Shown here: positions 1-12,129 of the stretch, piece by piece
How the letters are laid out: every line of letters starts with the position of its first letter
How positions within the stretch are numbered: the first letter of the stretch is position 1
NCBI GenBank assembly: GCA_020091685.1
Contig: CM034611.1
Location: 12,437,909-12,501,908 of the forward strand
Length of the DNA stretch: 64,000 bases
Source: Lutjanus erythropterus
Taxonomy: Eukaryota; Chordata; Actinopteri; Lutjaniformes; Lutjanidae
Direction: 5' to 3'
Made by a program: the position numbers and the translations under genes
Notes under the pieces: model-generated
Databases searched by the model: none
Told to the model about the DNA's origin: nothing
What the model saw: only the letters and a program-made list of their open reading frames with translations

Positions 1-1439
1 TCATGTGCAATTTGCACTGATGGATACGACGAGGACTCTTCTTTTCTGTGTTACTGTCTCATTCATTTAAGTTGAAATCAGTAGGGAAGATGGTGAAAAT
101 TGTGCAAAATAAAAACAAATAATTCCCTTCAAATGCATTAAAACTAAAGTAACAAGTCTGTTTTGAAAATGTTAGGATAAGAAAGTACAGATATTTGTGT
201 TAAAATAGAGGGAATAAGAGTAAAAAGTTGCCAGAAAAATGTATACTCGAGTAAAGTACAGATACCTGATAAGTCTACTTATATACACTAACAAGTATAT
301 GTACTTATTCTCCGAAGTGGGGAGTAACTATGAAATGTCATACCTGGTCTGTGCTGCTTTTGTTGGCACAAGGAGCCAGCTGCGTGAATCCAAAGTCAAC
401 CCTGTCCCTTTACTGTCACCAGTCATGGAGCCCAAGGCCTGAAAAGAAGCAGTGATTTCAACTACTCGTTTACAAAAAGTTGTATATTTTCACACAGTGG
501 ATGCACAAGTCAGATCAACACAACTGTACTGTTCCTCGGCCCAGAAAGCAGGCACATGGCGGGTATACATGAAGCACATGAGACAGCAACAGCAACATTA
601 AAACAGTATGAGCGAGAAGCTGTCAAGTGTGGCTGTCAACACCTCTATTTCAGCAGACATGACAGGCCCCTTTAAACCTTGATGGATATAAATCAGGAGG
701 CCATTTTGAAACAACAGGGTCATATTCAATCCTTGTTGAAAGTGTGTGTGTGTCCACATAAACCCTGCCAGCATGGGATCCCGGAGGGCACGCACACTGG
801 CCTGGCCTCCCATTCCCATCTCTGCCACGCAACAGTTTCATATCTCATTCTTCTAATTGTAGCTAATAATCCCTCATTACTGATAATTAAAATGGTTTGC
901 ATTTAAACTAATCTGTGTTGTTCTGGCTTAACTTTGAGGAATGGGAGATTTTTGGCATATGCAATATTCTACATATCTTTTTTATGGTATTTTACAGCTT
1001 TTTAAGATTGAATTTTACATATTTTATATTTTTTTCTTATAGTTGTATGTATTTATTATTGTGTTTCTGGTATAGTACTGTACAGTACTGTTTCGTGTTG
1101 TATTATGTTTTGTACTGTAAAGTTTTGCACTGTACTTTATTGTTTATTTCAAATTACAATGATTGCCACGAGTAGCTTGTTGTCCTCACCAAATTTCACT
1201 CTCAGGTATAATGAAGTATTTCTTGTCTTTTCTTACTGGAGGATCTATATACAGAATTCTGAGTGATGATAAGAAAAGGAAGACGTCACTTCATAGCTCA
1301 GTCAGAAAATGTTATTTGGGGCCTTAAATAGCTTAAAACAGCAATCAAGTAATTTAATTGAGAAAATAATTGATGATAAAAGAAAATTCATTGATCGCAG
1401 CACTAATATTGACACTAAGAGACTAAGTATTGTCTTTTG
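1..1439. other. gene-free left edge
   Basis: No coding exon is recognisable here; open frames are short and have no family resemblance. The stretch from about 910 to 1180 is very AT-rich with repeated GTACTGT words. Bases 1340-1407 resemble the right end of repeat family A (AATTGAGAAAATAATTGA followed by a GCAGCACTA-like end) and are probably an eroded relic. Confidence 0.5.
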
Positions 1440-2270
1440 AATATCAGTGTATCATGATATGGCATAAGTGTCTTCTTTCCTGGTCTTAAAGGCAGTAATG
1501 TGATGTAATTTTCTGAACTTACCAGACTCTTCTAGCTCCTCTCTTATTTGATTAGATTACTTAGATTACTGATGATTATTTATCAAAAATCTCATTATAT
1601 TTGGTAAAAAAAAAAAAAAAAAAAAAAATCTTCATATTTAGATTTTGTCCATTTGACCCGGCCCTACTATATGGTAAAAATATGTTGTTGTTTTTTCACA
1701 TTAGTAATTAAATGGTAGCTGAGTTTATGTGATCTGCAGCGTAAAATTATATTCTGTGTATCTATACCAGGTGAAATAGGTGAGCAGGTTCTTTTCTGTG
1801 TGTTAAAAGATGAGTTTACTCAGTTAAAGTGGGTTTTTCAAGTGTTATATTATGATATAGCATAAGTGTAAGTGTCTTTTCCTGGTTTTAAAGGCTGCAT
1901 TAAAGTAATTTTCTGAACTTACCCGACTTTTCTGGCTGTTCTATTATTTACACATACCCACTTAGCCATTACATCCACATTGCAGATGATTATTTATTTA
2001 TTTTTTAAAAAGCATCAGCAGTCACCACAATATTGTATTGTGGTATTTGGTCATAAATATTGTGATATTTTAATTGTGTCCACGTTGTCCAGCCCTGTGA
2101 CAAACATACTAGGAAAACAATCTTTTTTTATGACATTAGGCGGTGATAATTAAGTGGTGACAAATATGCGGCGTAAAATAAAACCCTGTGTATCAACGCC
2201 AGGCTAAATAGGTGAGCAAACTCTTTTCTGCTTACTCAAAGGTGAGTAAACTCAGTTTAAGTGGGTTTAT
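1440..2270 (+). repeat. tandem duplication of a MITE plus its flank
   Basis: Two diverged units lie head to tail. Each has a family C MITE fragment (1440-1667 and 1839-2095; shared words GGCATAAGTGTCTT, CCTGGTTTTAAAGGC, GATTATTTATCAAAA, ending GGCCCTA or CAGCCCTG) followed by non-MITE flank (1668-1838 and 2096-2270). The two flanks share GCGTAAAAT, CCAGG..AAATAGGTGAGCA, TCTTTTCTG and AGTTTAAGTGGGTTT in order, so MITE and flank were copied together. A run of 23 A sits at 1606-1628. Confidence 0.7.
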
Positions 2271-4033
2271 CCATCCACTCCATCCTCTAGTTAGGAAGGG
2301 AAATCAAGCACAACAACAAAACTTCCGCTCTTTCTCTAAATCTTCCGACCCTCTTTCACAAATGTCCAGCCCCTCCATTCCTTTCACTCCAATGGGACTC
2401 TACGGAGAGCCTTTGTACTCGGGCAGATCAGGCTGTGTCCACTACTCCCACTCCTTTCAATAGAGAGTAAGAGGACTGCTAAGGGCTGGAACGACAGTGT
2501 TACCCATGCAAGCAGAACATCCCTCTCTTTTTGTGCAGTGGGTTGGTGAGGGGGCAGCGGGGAAGGATGCGGTCAGTCTGCTCCGGGATAATAGAGGGCT
2601 GGGCAGCTGCCTTTGGCACAACAAAGGGACTAGTCTCCTGTTAGTCCTGTTTACTTTAGTGTTGTTTCTATGCCGCCTGCGTGTCAGGGTACCTGAAAGG
2701 GCGGATGGATAAAAATGTGCGTAGGCCGCTTTACAATTGAGACATTTCAGCCATCAGCTTCCCGGCTCCTGTCGAGTTTGTTATGGGCAGAAAAATAGTT
2801 TAAACGACTTTATTTCTATTCTAGGTGTGCCGAGGCTATTTTAAAACTACATTTTGAACAAATACATTTTTTTAAAACACCTAAATTTATGAAATAATAC
2901 AGCGTTTTAATCCGTGAAGTCATTAATGTTTAACTCTTGATTCGTTAATTTGCGTTGATTTACGCTTCGTTAAAACTGTCGTGCGTAAATCTGGAAGTCT
3001 GGGTTTGGTTCTCTCAAAAGAAATATTGTCTTATTTTTTTCTGAAAGCATTTTTCAGTCCCTGCCAAAAACTATGGTTGGTCAAGATTTTCTGATGCAAA
3101 AAATAAGCAGTAACGTTGGACCAAAGTGCTTTTAAGAACACTTTCAGTGCCACAGGCTGCAGAAAATGGGTCTCCAAAATCTTGCCAACACTTAAAAGTC
3201 AACATCGTCCATCTTTTCTTCACGCAAAAAGCCTTCTTGAGCCGAGCCTTTGATCCTTTTGATTCGCCCCCTCCCCTTTTCCTACGCCAGATCTGTTATG
3301 CGCTAAAATTCTTTAGTTTTCCATAGAAACGTGTCCTTTCCGCGGGGATATTGATGTTTTTTTCCTCGCAGGGGTTATGATATGGTGAATCAGAATTTCA
3401 AAGCCGGGGACAATACTTGCATTCATGCTTGTTTCTTTTTTTCTTTTTTGTGTGCCTTTGTCGGGTTTTTTGTCTCCTTGTTCAAATCCTCATTTCTCAA
3501 ATGAATACAAATATTTATTCTGTGAATGTCTGCGCTCCAGTCACTTCGGATGCTTTTCAACTATTAAAGTCTTTGTTGGAGCAGCAGGTTGCAACGCCAA
3601 GACGCTCTCCAATGTGTGGACGCAGAGACATGTCTCCTCTCTGTGTCCGTCTCTTACATCCACCCTCTCACACACAAGATTAGACTTAACCCACCCTTTT
3701 ATTATTTAGTCCTACTTTAAGCACCTCACTTCATAGCAACATCTCTGAATTTATTACTAAATCACCAAATGTTTTACAGTCTGATATAATAGGCCTGATA
3801 GTGGCCTGGAGCAGCAATATTGATCCATATCTGTATCAGTGTATATATTGACGTTTTTTAACACAACATAATGTAGATTGTGTCTGGATTTTTGTTTGTT
3901 TGTTTGTTTGTTTGTTGTACATGATCCTGTCTCCTAATTAAAGTTGTTCTTTTTTTCTAATTTATACATATTTAAAATTATTAAAACTACCAGTGAAAAG
4001 TTTACCAATATCCTGATGAGAGTTTGGATTTTC
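2271..4033. other. gene-free, mostly unique sequence
   Basis: No exon or RNA gene was recognised. The block from about 2300 to 3700 lacks the repeat families seen elsewhere and is less AT-rich than its surroundings, so it may be regulatory, but no specific site can be defended. A TTTG microsatellite occupies about 3891-3916. Confidence 0.4.
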
Positions 4034-4321
4034 ACTGCAAAATTTAGTGGAATCAACTAATCCTAATTTCATGTAAATATAGTCATTTCTTAAGAAAAAA
4101 AAGTCAATTCTCTGATTTCATCTTTTCAAATGTGAACCTTTCTCATCCTCTATGACAGAAAACTGAATATTTTTGGGTTGAGGACAAAACAAGACGTCAC
4201 CTTGGGCTTTAGGAAATACTCATCAACATTTTCCACCATTTTCTGACATTTTATGTACCAAACAACTAGTTGATTATAGATCAGTTGATTAATCAATCAT
4301 GAAAATGATCATTAGTTGCAG
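4034..4321 (-). mobile_element. family F fragment abutting truncated family A MITE
   Basis: Bases 4034-4090 match the left end of family F (CACTGCAAAATTTAGTGGAATCAACTAAT). Bases 4091-4321 are the inner and right part of family A: TATGACAGAAAACTGAATAT, then GGACAAAACAAGACGTCACC, then CATTTTCTGACATTTTATG, ending CATTAGTTGCAGCCC. The outer left end of the family A copy is missing. Confidence 0.65.
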
Positions 4322-4348
4322 CCCAAGTGTTATGGAGATTTTTTACTT

Positions 4349-4962
4349 CATTGTACAAAATAAATCACAGGAATTTAGTGTAATCAACTAATCTCTTCTT
4401 GTTAACTTAACATAAATATACAAGTTTTATTACTTTAAGTTAATTTAACCTAGGATTTCTGGCATTTATTTTCAGAACACTGAAGAACTCAACTCAGAAC
4501 TCAATCAACTCATTAAATTACACTTCTACAGAAACATGATCAGCTTATTAACAGACTTGAGAGTTAAAACTCTCCTGAAACACTTCTTTGTTATAGTCAT
4601 AAACCTGCTGTGTGTCTCTAGTACATTTTAAGTTAAGTCATGGTTGTTTGTTTTCACAATAATGAAAAATTGCAAAAAACGAGGAAGGTTAGTACTGAGA
4701 TCAGTCTGAAGCTCCAACAGAAGCAGCTGCAGCTGTAAGTTCTTCGTGTTAAATGAAGAGATGACTATTTAAACTGAGAAAATGTTTAAGGAAATCAAAT
4801 TTGTTTGTAATATTTGTCAGGGTGAATGAAGAGTTGTTGTTTCAGCTTAGAATCTTAAGCTTATTGAACATGTTGCTTGAGTACAAATGAATTAATAACA
4901 AGTATTTGACCAGAAGGGTTAATTTGTTTGGAAACATTAAAACATTACCTCAAATTACAGTG
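4349..4962 (+). mobile_element. family F MITE
   Basis: The copy starts CATTGTACAAAATAAATCACAG and ends ATTACAGTG, which are decayed versions of the CACTGTAAAA / TTTTACAGTG inverted ends seen at 47661-48470. Shared internal words include GTGTAATCAACTAAT, CTTGTTAACTTAACATAAATAT and GAGAGTTAAAACTCTCCTG. It has no transposase reading frame and is therefore non-autonomous. Confidence 0.65.
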
Positions 4963-6292
4963 TATAGATAGAGAATACTGGCCAATATATCGATGTTGGA
5001 CTTTTTTCCCGCATCTGCCACCAAAATCTCTCCTTCCTAGAAAAATGATAAAATCTACAATGTCACATTTGGACTCACTCATGCCCTGTTGTCGCCCATG
5101 TTTAGCAAATAACCCCCCTGACATGGGTCACAGATGCTAACTGGAAGAATACTGCAGAGAAACCGACTTGGCCACAGCTAAAAGCTTCAAATTCCTCCAG
5201 TTGGGGTATTAAATCGACACCCAGGCCTTTCTCAGCCTCTCCTCCCTCTCCTTTCTGCGGGCTGACATGTCTGATAGACCACGCTTTTCTCTCAGCATTG
5301 TCGCCCTGTCATCTCAACAATGTACATCTTCGGGACACCAATTTCAGAGGCCTTTGATCTGCAGACCGAAAGGAACAAAGTTATGGAGAGAAGGAGATGA
5401 TAGAGGAGGATTTTTTCTTTCTCTACGCCCCCACAGTCTCAGTTTGAAAAAGCAGAAAGACAGAAATTGATTATCAGTACAACCCATAAAGAACAATACT
5501 CTCTCCACTGTCATCTCCCATGAAAAATAACTATAATAATTTTTAATAAGCAGCCCACATGCTACATTTATTAAATTCTTCAAGCAGCTACTGTATGAGC
5601 AAAGAAACATGCCACCAAAGTTCTGCAGGAGATACACAATTGAATGCAACAGCATGAATTCTCTGCAGAGATTCCAACCACTACATCTACTGTTTCCATC
5701 TTCTTAAGGAGGTACAACAGACTATAGCCTGTAATTATTGTGCAAAGAGGGAAAATAGAGTGAAAATATGACTGAGAAATTGTGAGCAGTGACTCAATTT
5801 GCAGGTCTTTCTGCAGGCTAAATGATAGGCATATGAAATTCCACACATTCCCTTTGTGCCCTGAAGGCCGTCAAGAGTCTACATTTCAAAATCTGCCCTA
5901 AACATTAATTATGATATTCTGGCAAGTCTCGTGGGAGCTTTAACATTTGACACAGTCTGGGTTATCCTTGTTTTCACCTTCTGATCTCCACCTCTGAGCC
6001 ACACTGTAGTAAGAACACACAGTGCAGGAGTGAACGCCGCAAAGGGTGCAATAGCTCCTCTTTGGGGTAACAACTCATATCCCCTGAAATGTGTTGGAGG
6101 GCTGCTGTTGCAGAGCTCAAGTACTGTATGTATTAGTAACAGTTTACTGGTGCCAAAACATTCCCAGTTCACCCTTTGAAGGCACCACACCAGTGACAGA
6201 GAGTTAAGATAACACTCTGTACATTTATTAGAGCAGAAGTTGATTAAACTAAGTGGCAAGTGACAGTACATGCCCACAAAGTTGGAAAACTA
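4963..6292. other. gene-free interval
   Basis: No repeat family and no coding exon were recognised. The longest open frame, on the minus strand at 5909-6277, has no recognisable domain and no splice context. A conserved element could hide here but none is evident. Confidence 0.4.
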
Positions 6293-6300
6293 GACGTTTT

Positions 6301-7253
6301 AGCGGCAACTAGTAGTTGATTAATCGATTAGTTAAGTGTTAAATTCAAAAGCCAACTATTTTGACAGTCAGTTAATCATTGTAAATCATATTTTAAGAAA
6401 AAAAAAGTCAAAAATCTCTGACAGTAAACTGAATATCCTTTAGAGCGACAGATACTGGATCTTTGGGCCCGATGCCAATAAGGATATTAGGCAGTAAAAA
6501 CCTTCAGATATTGGTATATTATATTATGATATTGATATATGTTGCATAATAGTTAATTTACTGTTTTTTATTAACATACTGCTCCTTTTTCATTGTAATG
6601 TGTTGATTTTTTTTTTAATATTTTAAAAAATCTTTTTAACTGACTGAGCAATTTTACTGTGTATCTTTGTTTTGATGGTCTTAGTGTTGCATTTATGTGC
6701 CTTATGTTTTATGTATGCATCCCACAGCTGCACCAGTTGCCCCACCGGGGACAAATAAACTTCTTGAATAATCAGCCAATATTGCAGTAGTCCCTCAAAT
6801 GCTCATTAAACACTTGTGACAATGATATGTAATGGAGGCAGGATATTTTACAGTTCAACACTACACTTTACTGTTGTTGTATTTATGATTTTCGAAGTAA
6901 GGAAATAAAATTAATTCAAAATAACTAAAAACAGTGTGCATTATGTTCTGTCAAAAACAAAAAAACCCCAGCACATATGGAACAACATATATGCCGATAC
7001 TAATTGCACAGATATAAATGTGATCAGTCAATATGGACCGATAATATCGGCTGACCAATAAATCTGTCTGCCTCTAATATCTTTGGCTTGTGGACAAAAC
7101 ATAACATTTGAGGATGCCACCTTGGGATCTGGGAAACAGTGTTTGGCATTTTTTTCACCATTTTCTGACATTTTATGGTCCAAAAACTAATGGATTAATT
7201 GAGAAAATGATTGACGGATTAATCACTAATGAAAATAATTGTTAAATGCAGTT
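6301..7253 (-). mobile_element. family A hAT-like MITE, split by another MITE
   Basis: The outer element begins AGCGGCAACTAGTAG and ends near GTTAAATGCAGTT. It is flanked by GACGTTTT (6293-6300) and GACATTTT (7254-7261), an 8-bp target-site duplication with one mismatch, as expected for hAT elements. The family A body is interrupted after CAGTAAACTGAATATC and resumes at ATATCTTTGGCTTGTGG. The interruption is a family B element with its own duplicated target. No transposase is present. Confidence 0.75.
6441..7076 (+). mobile_element. family B hAT-like MITE nested in family A
   Basis: The ends TAGAGCGACAGAT and ATCTGTCTGCCTCTA are imperfect inverted repeats. The element is flanked by ATATCCTT (6433-6440) and ATATCTTT (7077-7084), an 8-bp target duplication with one mismatch. 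Removing the element and one target copy restores the normal family A order. The interior is rich in CCGATAT-like words, a hallmark of this family. No open transposase frame is present. Confidence 0.8.
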
Positions 7254-7349
7254 GACATTTTTACCTGGGCCACTTTACAGATTTATTCTGTGGATCAGGG
7301 ACTGTATTTCTGCTTTATTCAGGTTTATACGGCCAGTGACTTTAAGAAG

Positions 7350-7497
7350 GAGACTGCTGTCAGACCAACTTAAAAAAAAAACCTTAACTGGTAACATGCA
7401 GATGAATTAAGTTAATGGATGGATGTGTTACATTAACACACTTGCTTTGAAATTTAAAAAAAAAAAAAATCCAAGTCATTGGTCCAACAATTCTCTT
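7350..7497 (+). mobile_element. family G MITE
   Basis: The left end AGACCAACTTAAAAA and right end TTGGTCCAACAATTCT are imperfect inverted repeats. A second copy with the same ends lies at 42437-42627. It is a short non-autonomous element with no coding capacity. Confidence 0.6.
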
Positions 7498-8317
7498 TTT
7501 TTCACTGTATGAATTATGTACCTGAATGCAGCTGGGACTTTTATTTACATTTATCTATGTCATCCCTTTCAGTGTTGCATGAGAAAGCAACATCAAACAT
7601 CATGCAACTTTACATTCATGACATAATCATACATCTATGCATGTAAGAGCAAATCACCCGAGAATGAACGCTGCCAGTGAAAAAGGCAACACCTCTAATA
7701 CTCAGCAGTGTAATTATCATCATATAGAGCCATCTGATGAAGCTTTATGATGAAGAGAAAAAAAAAGAGGGGGGGGGGCTTCTGCTGTCTCTGTTTTCCA
7801 TGTCATCTCACACGCTGCCACTCATGATAAATGAACACATTCCTGCTCCCCTATAGGCTGCAGAGCAACGCAATCATGTCCCTCCTGTCATAAACAGCGG
7901 TCGTTTTACTGGCTCCGTTAGTATTTCTATCGCTCCCAAGCAACTTTCCCGCAGTTTACTGAGCCGAGTGCTGAGAGTAACTGCAACACAGAAAATAAAG
8001 ATACTGTGAAAACTGACAACTAGAGTGTTACAACGTGTCAAAAGCCTGTTGGAAGGAGGGTCAGACCCGCTATGCTGTTGGTGGGTGCATCAAAATAACT
8101 CCCCTGCACATATCCGCGCGCATGTATTCCTCTTTTTGGGCTGATTTATTGAAGAATTTGGGGGATTATTAACATGAGCCGTTTTTCTTGCACCGTTTAA
8201 TCGCTTTGTTGTGTAAAATACAAAAAGTCAAATTTAAAACATATGTATAATTTGGGTATCTGGGTGACTGACATGCCTCGCAGGGACTAAGTAAACAAAA
8301 GTCATTCATGTTTTCGC
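7498..8317. other. gene-free, largely repeat-free block
   Basis: No exon was found. From about 7640 to 8200 the sequence lacks the MITE families around it and has mixed composition. It may include regulatory DNA, but this is inference only. A G-rich run lies near 7771-7779. Confidence 0.35.
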
Positions 8318-8857
8318 CACATTGTTAAGTGAAAATAGATTTCTGAATGGTTAAAACAGAAAAATATACAGCTTTTATACTCTATATTTACACTCTATTA
8401 GATCCGCAACTATAACTCGATCAGTTGTCAACTATTAAATTAATCACCAACTTTTTTGATAGTCACTTCATCAATTTGAATAATTTCTAAAGAAAAAAAA
8501 ATCATAATTTTCTGATCTCAGCTACTTAAATGTGAATATCCTCTGTTTCTTTTAGTCCTCTATGACAGTAAACTGAAGATGTTTTGGGTTGTTGACAAAA
8601 AAAAACAAAAACAAACTACATTTGAGAATATCATCTTGGGCTTTGGGAAACAGTGACTGACATTTTTCACCACTTTCTGACATTTTATCAGCCAAACAAT
8701 TAATCAATTAATTGAGAAATAGTCAACAGATTAACTGATAATGAAAATAATCTTTAGTTGCAGCTGTAGTTATTATGTTTTCTGGTGCTGTGAGGTTACA
8801 TTGTTAAATAAAAACAAGTTTCTAAGTGATTAAAACTCAAAAATATAAAGCTTTAAT
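8318..8857 (+). repeat. short duplication on either side of a MITE
   Basis: Sequence left of the family A copy (about 8310-8398: CATTGTTAAGTGAAAATAGA, TTTCTGAATGGTTAAAAC, AAAAATATACAGCTTT) recurs right of it (about 8775-8857: CATTGTTAAATAAAAACAAG, TTTCTAAGTGATTAAAAC, AAAAATATAAAGCTTT). This is a local tandem duplication whose second copy was later entered by the family B element at 8858. Confidence 0.65.
8399..8768 (-). mobile_element. family A hAT-like MITE
   Basis: It runs from TAGATCCGCAACTATAACTC to CTTTAGTTGCAGCTGTA. Inside are ATGACAGTAAACTGAAGATG and TTTCTGACATTTTATC, typical of family A. No clear 8-bp target duplication could be read. Confidence 0.7.
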
Positions 8858-9343
8858 TAGGGCTTGACCGATATTGGACTTTTTGGGCTGATGCCAATAC
8901 CGATATTTAGGAGTAAAAATATCCCAATAACACTATATTGGACGCTGTTCTTTATATAGAATACAGATTATATACATAAACATGCATGTTTTGCACTGAT
9001 CCCTCAAGAGTGGCATCATTCATTGTCCATCATTTATTGTCCAAAATGATATCAGGGCACTGGCATTTTTAATAATTCTAAATAAGTTTAAATAAAAGTA
9101 AACAGAAATAGAGCAAATATATGTATTTATTGAACATATTTTAAGACAAAAATATCGATTATAACCAAATGCTTATGCCTATAAAGTTAACAAAAAAAAC
9201 AAAAAAACAACCTGCCTTACGTTGTGTTTAAAAAAAGGTTTATAGGCGCATATTGGTCAACATATATGCTGATACCACTATAGGCTGATATGCCGATATT
9301 GGGCTGATAATATCAATCAATCGATATATCAGTCAGGGTTCTA
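8858..9343 (+). mobile_element. family B hAT-like MITE
   Basis: The left end is TAGGGCTTGACCGATATTGG and the right end is CGATATATCAGTCAGGGTTCTA; the outer bases are inverted repeats. GATGCCAATACCGATATTTA is shared with the nested copy at 6441. The flanking 8-mers GCTTTAAT and GGTTTTTA match only partly, so the target duplication is weak. Confidence 0.7.
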
Positions 9344-10639
9344 GGTTTTTACTTTTTATTTACAACTCTACCAGAATTAATTATTACTCATTTATGTAAT
9401 TAGTCAAAGGTGTTTGACTGCGACTTTAAAGTGATTTCTAAGAAAACTGTGTACTTTGAAAAATAAAAAAAATATTAGATAGATATTTTATTGAAGGCTA
9501 TGTTATTTTAATTTTTTTTTTCGTATATAGGATTTTCCCATTAAGTCTTTAGTTTGGATTATTTTAATGAAAATCAACAAATAAAAAAATATTGTCTGCA
9601 TTTGTAATTTATTTTATTTACGTGGTTGTTAATTTGCCACCTTTAAAATATCCGCACTACATGATTGTATGTAGGCCAGTGTTTGTTTACAGTCGAGTCA
9701 TGAGAGAACAATGACAGAAACCTGGAGGAATCCCACCTCCGAGAGCTCCACTGACCCGTATGTCCATCCAGCAGAGATGTAGGTAGACCTACGCGGTGAC
9801 ATGAATGGTAACAAGTTTATCCCTCCCGCAATATGAAGCGTGTGCGTCTAGAAGCGTCGCGGGGGTCCTTGAATGCGTCTAAAACGTGTTTACAGCACAC
9901 AGAGGCGAGAAATTAATCATGGAAACCAGTATTTGTCACTTGCAGTACATTTCTGAGCAGTCTCTGCGAGGTTTCTGCGCCTTTTTCCTCTCCACCCTGC
10001 CCTATTTCACTGCTTCACCCAAAAGTTTCCAAACACCTATGAGCCATTTGACGTCCTCTCCAGTCCCGTCTGACTGCGAACATCCATCCGCTCAATGGGA
10101 CGTGTCACGGCAGCGCATGTCCCCGCACAAAAGACAATTGTGATTTAGACAAACATTGGGGGGAAAACATAAAGGCAAAGGTCAAGTCCTCTTTCAGTTC
10201 AAGTGTGCTCTGATTCACCTACAACACAACGGGCACAAAGAGTTGCAGCTACCTCGCGTTTCTAAAGGGTGGATGTGATGATTACCCGCTTTACGGCGGA
10301 AGAGGAGGAGGAGGAGGAGGAAGATGCTGATTCTCAACCTGAAAATAAGAGGAAGAGCAAGAGAAGATTCTTAAAGGCAGCCCTCCCTCCTCCTCCTCAC
10401 TAAAAACACACAGAAAGAGACGAAGACGAGAGAAATTACAACCAGAATTCCTGATAATAAACAAATTATTATTATAAATTATTATTATAATTATCACGCC
10501 CCGAAAAAAAATGCATTTTCTCCAATTTAGACATTGGGTCGTGCGTGTTATTTTTTGTATTATTATTGCAAGTACAATTATTTCTAGAACAGAGGGATTA
10601 GCAGAATAAGTAGTGTTAATTGCGCGGCAGGTATAACGA

Positions 10640-10900
10640 GCAGGTCTAATCCTTCTTCCCCCCTCTTTGTATTGAGTTTTTGTGGGCTTAATGAGTGGCA
10701 GGTAGGGCTGCTTCCTGCTTTCTCACATGCTCAAATAGGCCTCTCACTGCTTGCAGTCCTGGACCCTGGCTGTGTACAGGAAACAATTGATTTTGAGCAT
10801 AAAGTTAATTATGCCTAGAAATTAGACAGCCTTAACGTCGGGGTAAGGACTCAGAGGTTGATTTCCTGACAGCTCTTAACACACTCTCACATATCATTCA
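10640..10900. promoter_or_regulatory. candidate conserved noncoding element
   Basis: This block is free of repeats and lacks coding potential. It carries clustered factor-like words, AACAATTGA at 10782-10790 (SOX-like) and TTAATTATG at 10805-10813 (homeodomain core). The zic1/zic4 pair is known to be controlled by distant enhancers. Conservation was not tested, so this is inference. Confidence 0.25.
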
Positions 10901-11559
10901 CGCATGTTTTTACTATAGAGGCTGTGCAATAATGTATGTGAGGGAAACACTTACCTCGCCTGCTCCTGCTGGTTATGCTTATTTTAGCTCATATATTCCT
11001 TAAAATAAAAGGAAAAATGTTGCTCTACTTGTAGTGAATTTTATCCAAGCGAATTTGGAGAAATAAAATGAACAAAAAAAAAATCCTTTCCTCTGCTTCT
11101 GCTCTGGTCTGAGTAGTTTCCTAGGCTACACAAATCAGTATTATGAAGATAGCCTAAGCTCAAAGAATGTCGCAGTGGTCGGCTTATTATTGAAAGCAAG
11201 AAAAAAAAATCTTATTGAAACTTTTTTTCCCCTCTTTTGATGAATTAACTCATGGACAAGGAAGGATAAGCCTCGCATAGCGTCTTCTGCGCTGAAGTAG
11301 GAATAATAAAAAAAAAAGTGCTGCTTTGTGTTTCTTTGGACAGAATCAAGTGCCTTTAATTCTCCTGTGCTTTTGAAAAAACCCTCCAAAATAAGAGTTT
11401 TTACCCAGAATTATCGCGTAAAATGTATGAGTATGATTGCTATTATGAAATGAACAGTTGCAATAAAGTTTTCACGCATTGATAAAGCCCCGCTGACCCC
11501 TCTGAGAGAGAGGGACTTTAGCCTACATATGGTTTACGCGTCAAAGTGAAATTGCCTGC

Positions 11560-11960
11560 CGCTGAAAGGGTTTGCTTTAATTCTATTACCGGACGTGGGC
11601 TCGCTTTGTTTCAATACTGTCGTATCAAAATGATTGACAAAGTAATAAACGCGTCATGCTGCTGCATCTGATTATGCCGCGGCATTTGCATTGGACATTG
11701 AGGGGAATATGACAACCTTGACACGCTGGGGATTTGCTCTGTCAAATAAACACGTCTCCAAGGATCTATATTGTTGCGGTGACAATAACCTCCCCATTCA
11801 TTGAATTTCAAAGTCTTTCAACTTCGTGTATCGGTTTTGATCAGCGCTGGGTTTCACTGTGCCGGGATGTGCAGCTTTGGCGAGGTCAAAGAAGGAAGAA
11901 ATGATAATGTGAACGAATGAATAAATAAATGGTTGGCCTGAGCGTAAATTATCTATAATT
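11560..11960. promoter_or_regulatory. candidate conserved noncoding element
   Basis: This is a repeat-free block of mixed composition. It contains TGATTGACA at 11631-11639 (PBX/PREP-type half of the TALE decamer), ATTTGCAT at 11684-11691 (POU octamer) and AT-rich homeodomain cores near 11950. The combination resembles developmental enhancers. Function is inferred from composition and position only. Confidence 0.3.
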
Positions 11961-12129
11961 AATATCTTTCCCCTCCTCCTCCTCCTTTCCACCTCCTCTT
12001 CCTCTCTTTTCTTCGTTTCACAGGTCCTCCAAGTGCCTCTTGACGTTGTAGTGGTCACACAAGCTGCCTGCACTGCAAAAATATCAATTTTAATAACTAG
12101 TCATGCATTACAGTTATAGGACTTAGCAA

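Larger units (their letters stand above)
9344..12129. other. gene-free interval with candidate regulatory blocks
   Basis: No exon was recognised. Two repeat-free blocks (10640-10900 and 11560-11960) are listed separately. A purine-rich GGA microsatellite lies at about 10299-10322. The rest is AT-rich with no clear feature. Confidence 0.4.

Noticed and set aside
5909..6277. 122-residue minus-strand open frame
   Set aside because: No domain, no splice context, and length compatible with chance.
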